Assembly (NCBI GenBank): GCA_963825555.1
Contig: CAWGTZ010000022.1
Span: 124,001-188,000, forward strand
Length of the DNA stretch: 64,000 nt
Reading direction: 5' to 3'
From: JAGVSR01 sp963825555
GTDB lineage: Bacteria > Pseudomonadota > Alphaproteobacteria > Rhizobiales > Hyphomicrobiaceae
The notes beneath the pieces were generated by a model, which was not told the origin of the DNA, searched no databases, and saw only the letters and a list, made by a program, of their open reading frames with translations. Of this stretch, positions 62,996 through 64,000 are shown in pieces; position 1 is the stretch's first letter, and each line of letters begins with the position of its first letter. The position numbers and the translations under genes are program-made.

Positions 62996-63506
62996 GTGCG
63001 GTAAGGCCCGCTTGGTAGTCCGCGCCGATCATCTGATCCATATCGAGCCGCAGCACCGTGCACATGAGACGCTCCACGAAGCCCTGCGCTCCGTCGAGCG
63101 TCCACGTAACCCGAGTGCCGTCGCCTTCCGGTTTGAATGTGAAGCCGACGTCGCTTGTGCTCTCGAAGGGGCGCACGAAGTCGAGGCGGATCCGGACCAC
63201 TTCGGACGGGACCACTTCAGTGATCGCCAAGGCCCCCTTGCCGACCTCGTCATTGCCGTCCCAGCGCATAATGGCGCCAGGTCCTGACGACGGCCCCTCA
63301 AACACGGATTTGGCGTTGGGATCGCGCTTGGCCCATGGCGACCAAGCCTCCCATTTGCTGAGGTCATTCACGTTGGCGTACACGGCGGCCGGCTCGGCAT
63401 TGATAACCGTCGAGCGTTCGACGTGAAATTTGGCCGGCTGCAGCCCGACCCAGAGGAGAAGTCCGGCAAGCAAGGCAAAGATGGCGAGCAGGAATGGTCG
63501 CAACAT
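62961..63506 (-). CDS. SRPBCC-family protein with N-terminal membrane anchor
   Basis: This is a 181-residue protein with one N-terminal hydrophobic helix (MLRPFLLAIFALLAGLLLWV) followed by an SRPBCC/polyketide-cyclase-like lipid-pocket domain (FHVERSTVINAEPAAVYANV to GDGTRVTWTLDGA). The ligand is unknown. ATG 63506 has GGGAGAG upstream, which decides it over a longer frame to 63644. Confidence 0.85.
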   Translation of the reverse strand: MLRPFLLAIFALLAGLLLWVGLQPAKFHVERSTVINAEPAAVYANVNDLSKWEAWSPWAKRDPNAKSVFEGPSSGPGAIMRWDGNDEVGKGALAITEVVPSEVVRIRLDFVRPFESTSDVGFTFKPEGDGTRVTWTLDGAQGFVERLMCTVLRLDMDQMIGADYQAGLTALKSLVEKQAPS

Positions 63507-63695
63507 GAGACTCTCCCGTGGGCGCACCGGGGCGCCCCTAATCAGGTGCGTGATAGATCTAACGTCAAATTCCAACGCAACGGATACATGGTGGCCGCGC
63601 ACGGACCGCACCAACCTGCCTCGATGACCTGTTAATCTGGGCACGGAACTAAGGTATCATCGAGACGCGTTGGTGAAAAAGGTCCCTGCTCTGTT

Positions 63696-64000
63696 ATGAC
63701 CGCGTTCATGGCATCGACATCACGGTCTCGTGCCTCAACGGATCGAACGGCACGCGACGGAATGATCGGCACGTTCCTCCTCGGTGTCATGCCGGCGGTG
63801 ATGATCGCGGGATGTGCCGGCGGCACCAGTGGTGTCGTCGGGCTGCCGGCAGCTGACTTCGAGCGCGCCTACAAAGCCGGGCTGGATGTCGCGGCAGCCG
63901 AGCGGTGCGGCGCTGCGGTCGATGCCGGGCTTGTGCGTTATAATCTCGTGGAGGATGCCAAGCGGCGCGGCATGGCCCCCGCAGTTGCCGAAAAGTCCGG
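63696..64000 (+). CDS. lipoprotein, N-terminal part (runs off right edge)
   Basis: This is an open frame from ATG 63696 with no stop before base 64000 (about 101 codons seen). It starts MTAFMASTSRSRAS with a basic N-region, a hydrophobic core (LLGVMPAVMIAGC) and lipobox IAGC. The mature part begins AGGTSGVVGL and is Ala/Glu-rich (RAYKAGLDVAAAERCG). No family can be named from this part. Confidence 0.6.
   Translation, partial: MTAFMASTSRSRASTDRTARDGMIGTFLLGVMPAVMIAGCAGGTSGVVGLPAADFERAYKAGLDVAAAERCGAAVDAGLVRYNLVEDAKRRGMAPAVAEKS

Overview
The window is a GC-rich stretch of an alphaproteobacterial chromosome, most likely from the order Hyphomicrobiales (Rhizobiales). The evidence is two blocks of conserved core genes. 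One is tig-clpP-clpX-lon-hupB-tRNA(Val)-tRNA(Asp)-nuoA..L. The other is uvrA-ssb-gyrA-coaD-ppi-queA-tgt. Further support comes from a Tat-exported OpgD-type glucan protein, Omp25-like and OmpW barrels and a FlK-type thioesterase. I cannot assign a genus from sequence reading alone. No insertion sequence, prophage, CRISPR array or replication origin is visible.

Layout. 1-13.6 kb is a minus-strand respiratory complex I locus (nuoA to nuoL, cut off at the left edge). It carries extra genes: a hypothetical protein and a FlK-type thioesterase after nuoC, a decayed GFA-family gene before nuoD, a membrane protein before nuoE, a plus-strand gene facing nuoD, and a 71-residue membrane protein coupled to nuoH. 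13.6-16.2 kb has tRNA-Asp, an acyltransferase, a DUF1993 protein and tRNA-Val. 16.4-23.8 kb is the HU / protein quality-control block (hupB, lon, clpX, clpP, tig) ending in tRNA-Leu. 24-32.5 kb has an outer-membrane barrel, an AcrAB-type efflux pair, OpgD, a mercaptopyruvate sulfurtransferase and tRNA-Lys. 32.8-39 kb has a DMT exporter, a 44-residue membrane protein, the queuosine genes tgt and queA, two cyclophilins, an alkyltransferase-like protein and coaD. 39-47 kb has an OmpW gene, a Crp/Fnr-type regulator behind three Fnr-like boxes, gyrA, a PRC-barrel protein and ssb. 47-64 kb is a patchwork of small exported and membrane proteins around uvrA, with a BLUF photoreceptor, a flavodoxin-fold oxidoreductase, a c-type haem protein and a second acyltransferase.

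Several reading frames are broken. tig has one frameshift. The acrB-like gene has an in-frame amber codon. ompW has two frame changes that cancel. A small secreted-protein gene has a one-base shift. The GFA gene is clearly decayed. Since tig and ompW read well on both sides of each break, assembly error is a serious alternative to real gene loss.

The main points for follow-up are the extra genes inside the nuo locus, the Fnr-type box cluster, a GyrA with Leu at the Ser83 position, a Tgt lacking most zinc ligands, an outer-membrane protein made of two tandem barrels, and a shared C-terminal Cys motif in two neighbouring secreted proteins. I found no convincing new multi-gene defence or mobile system.
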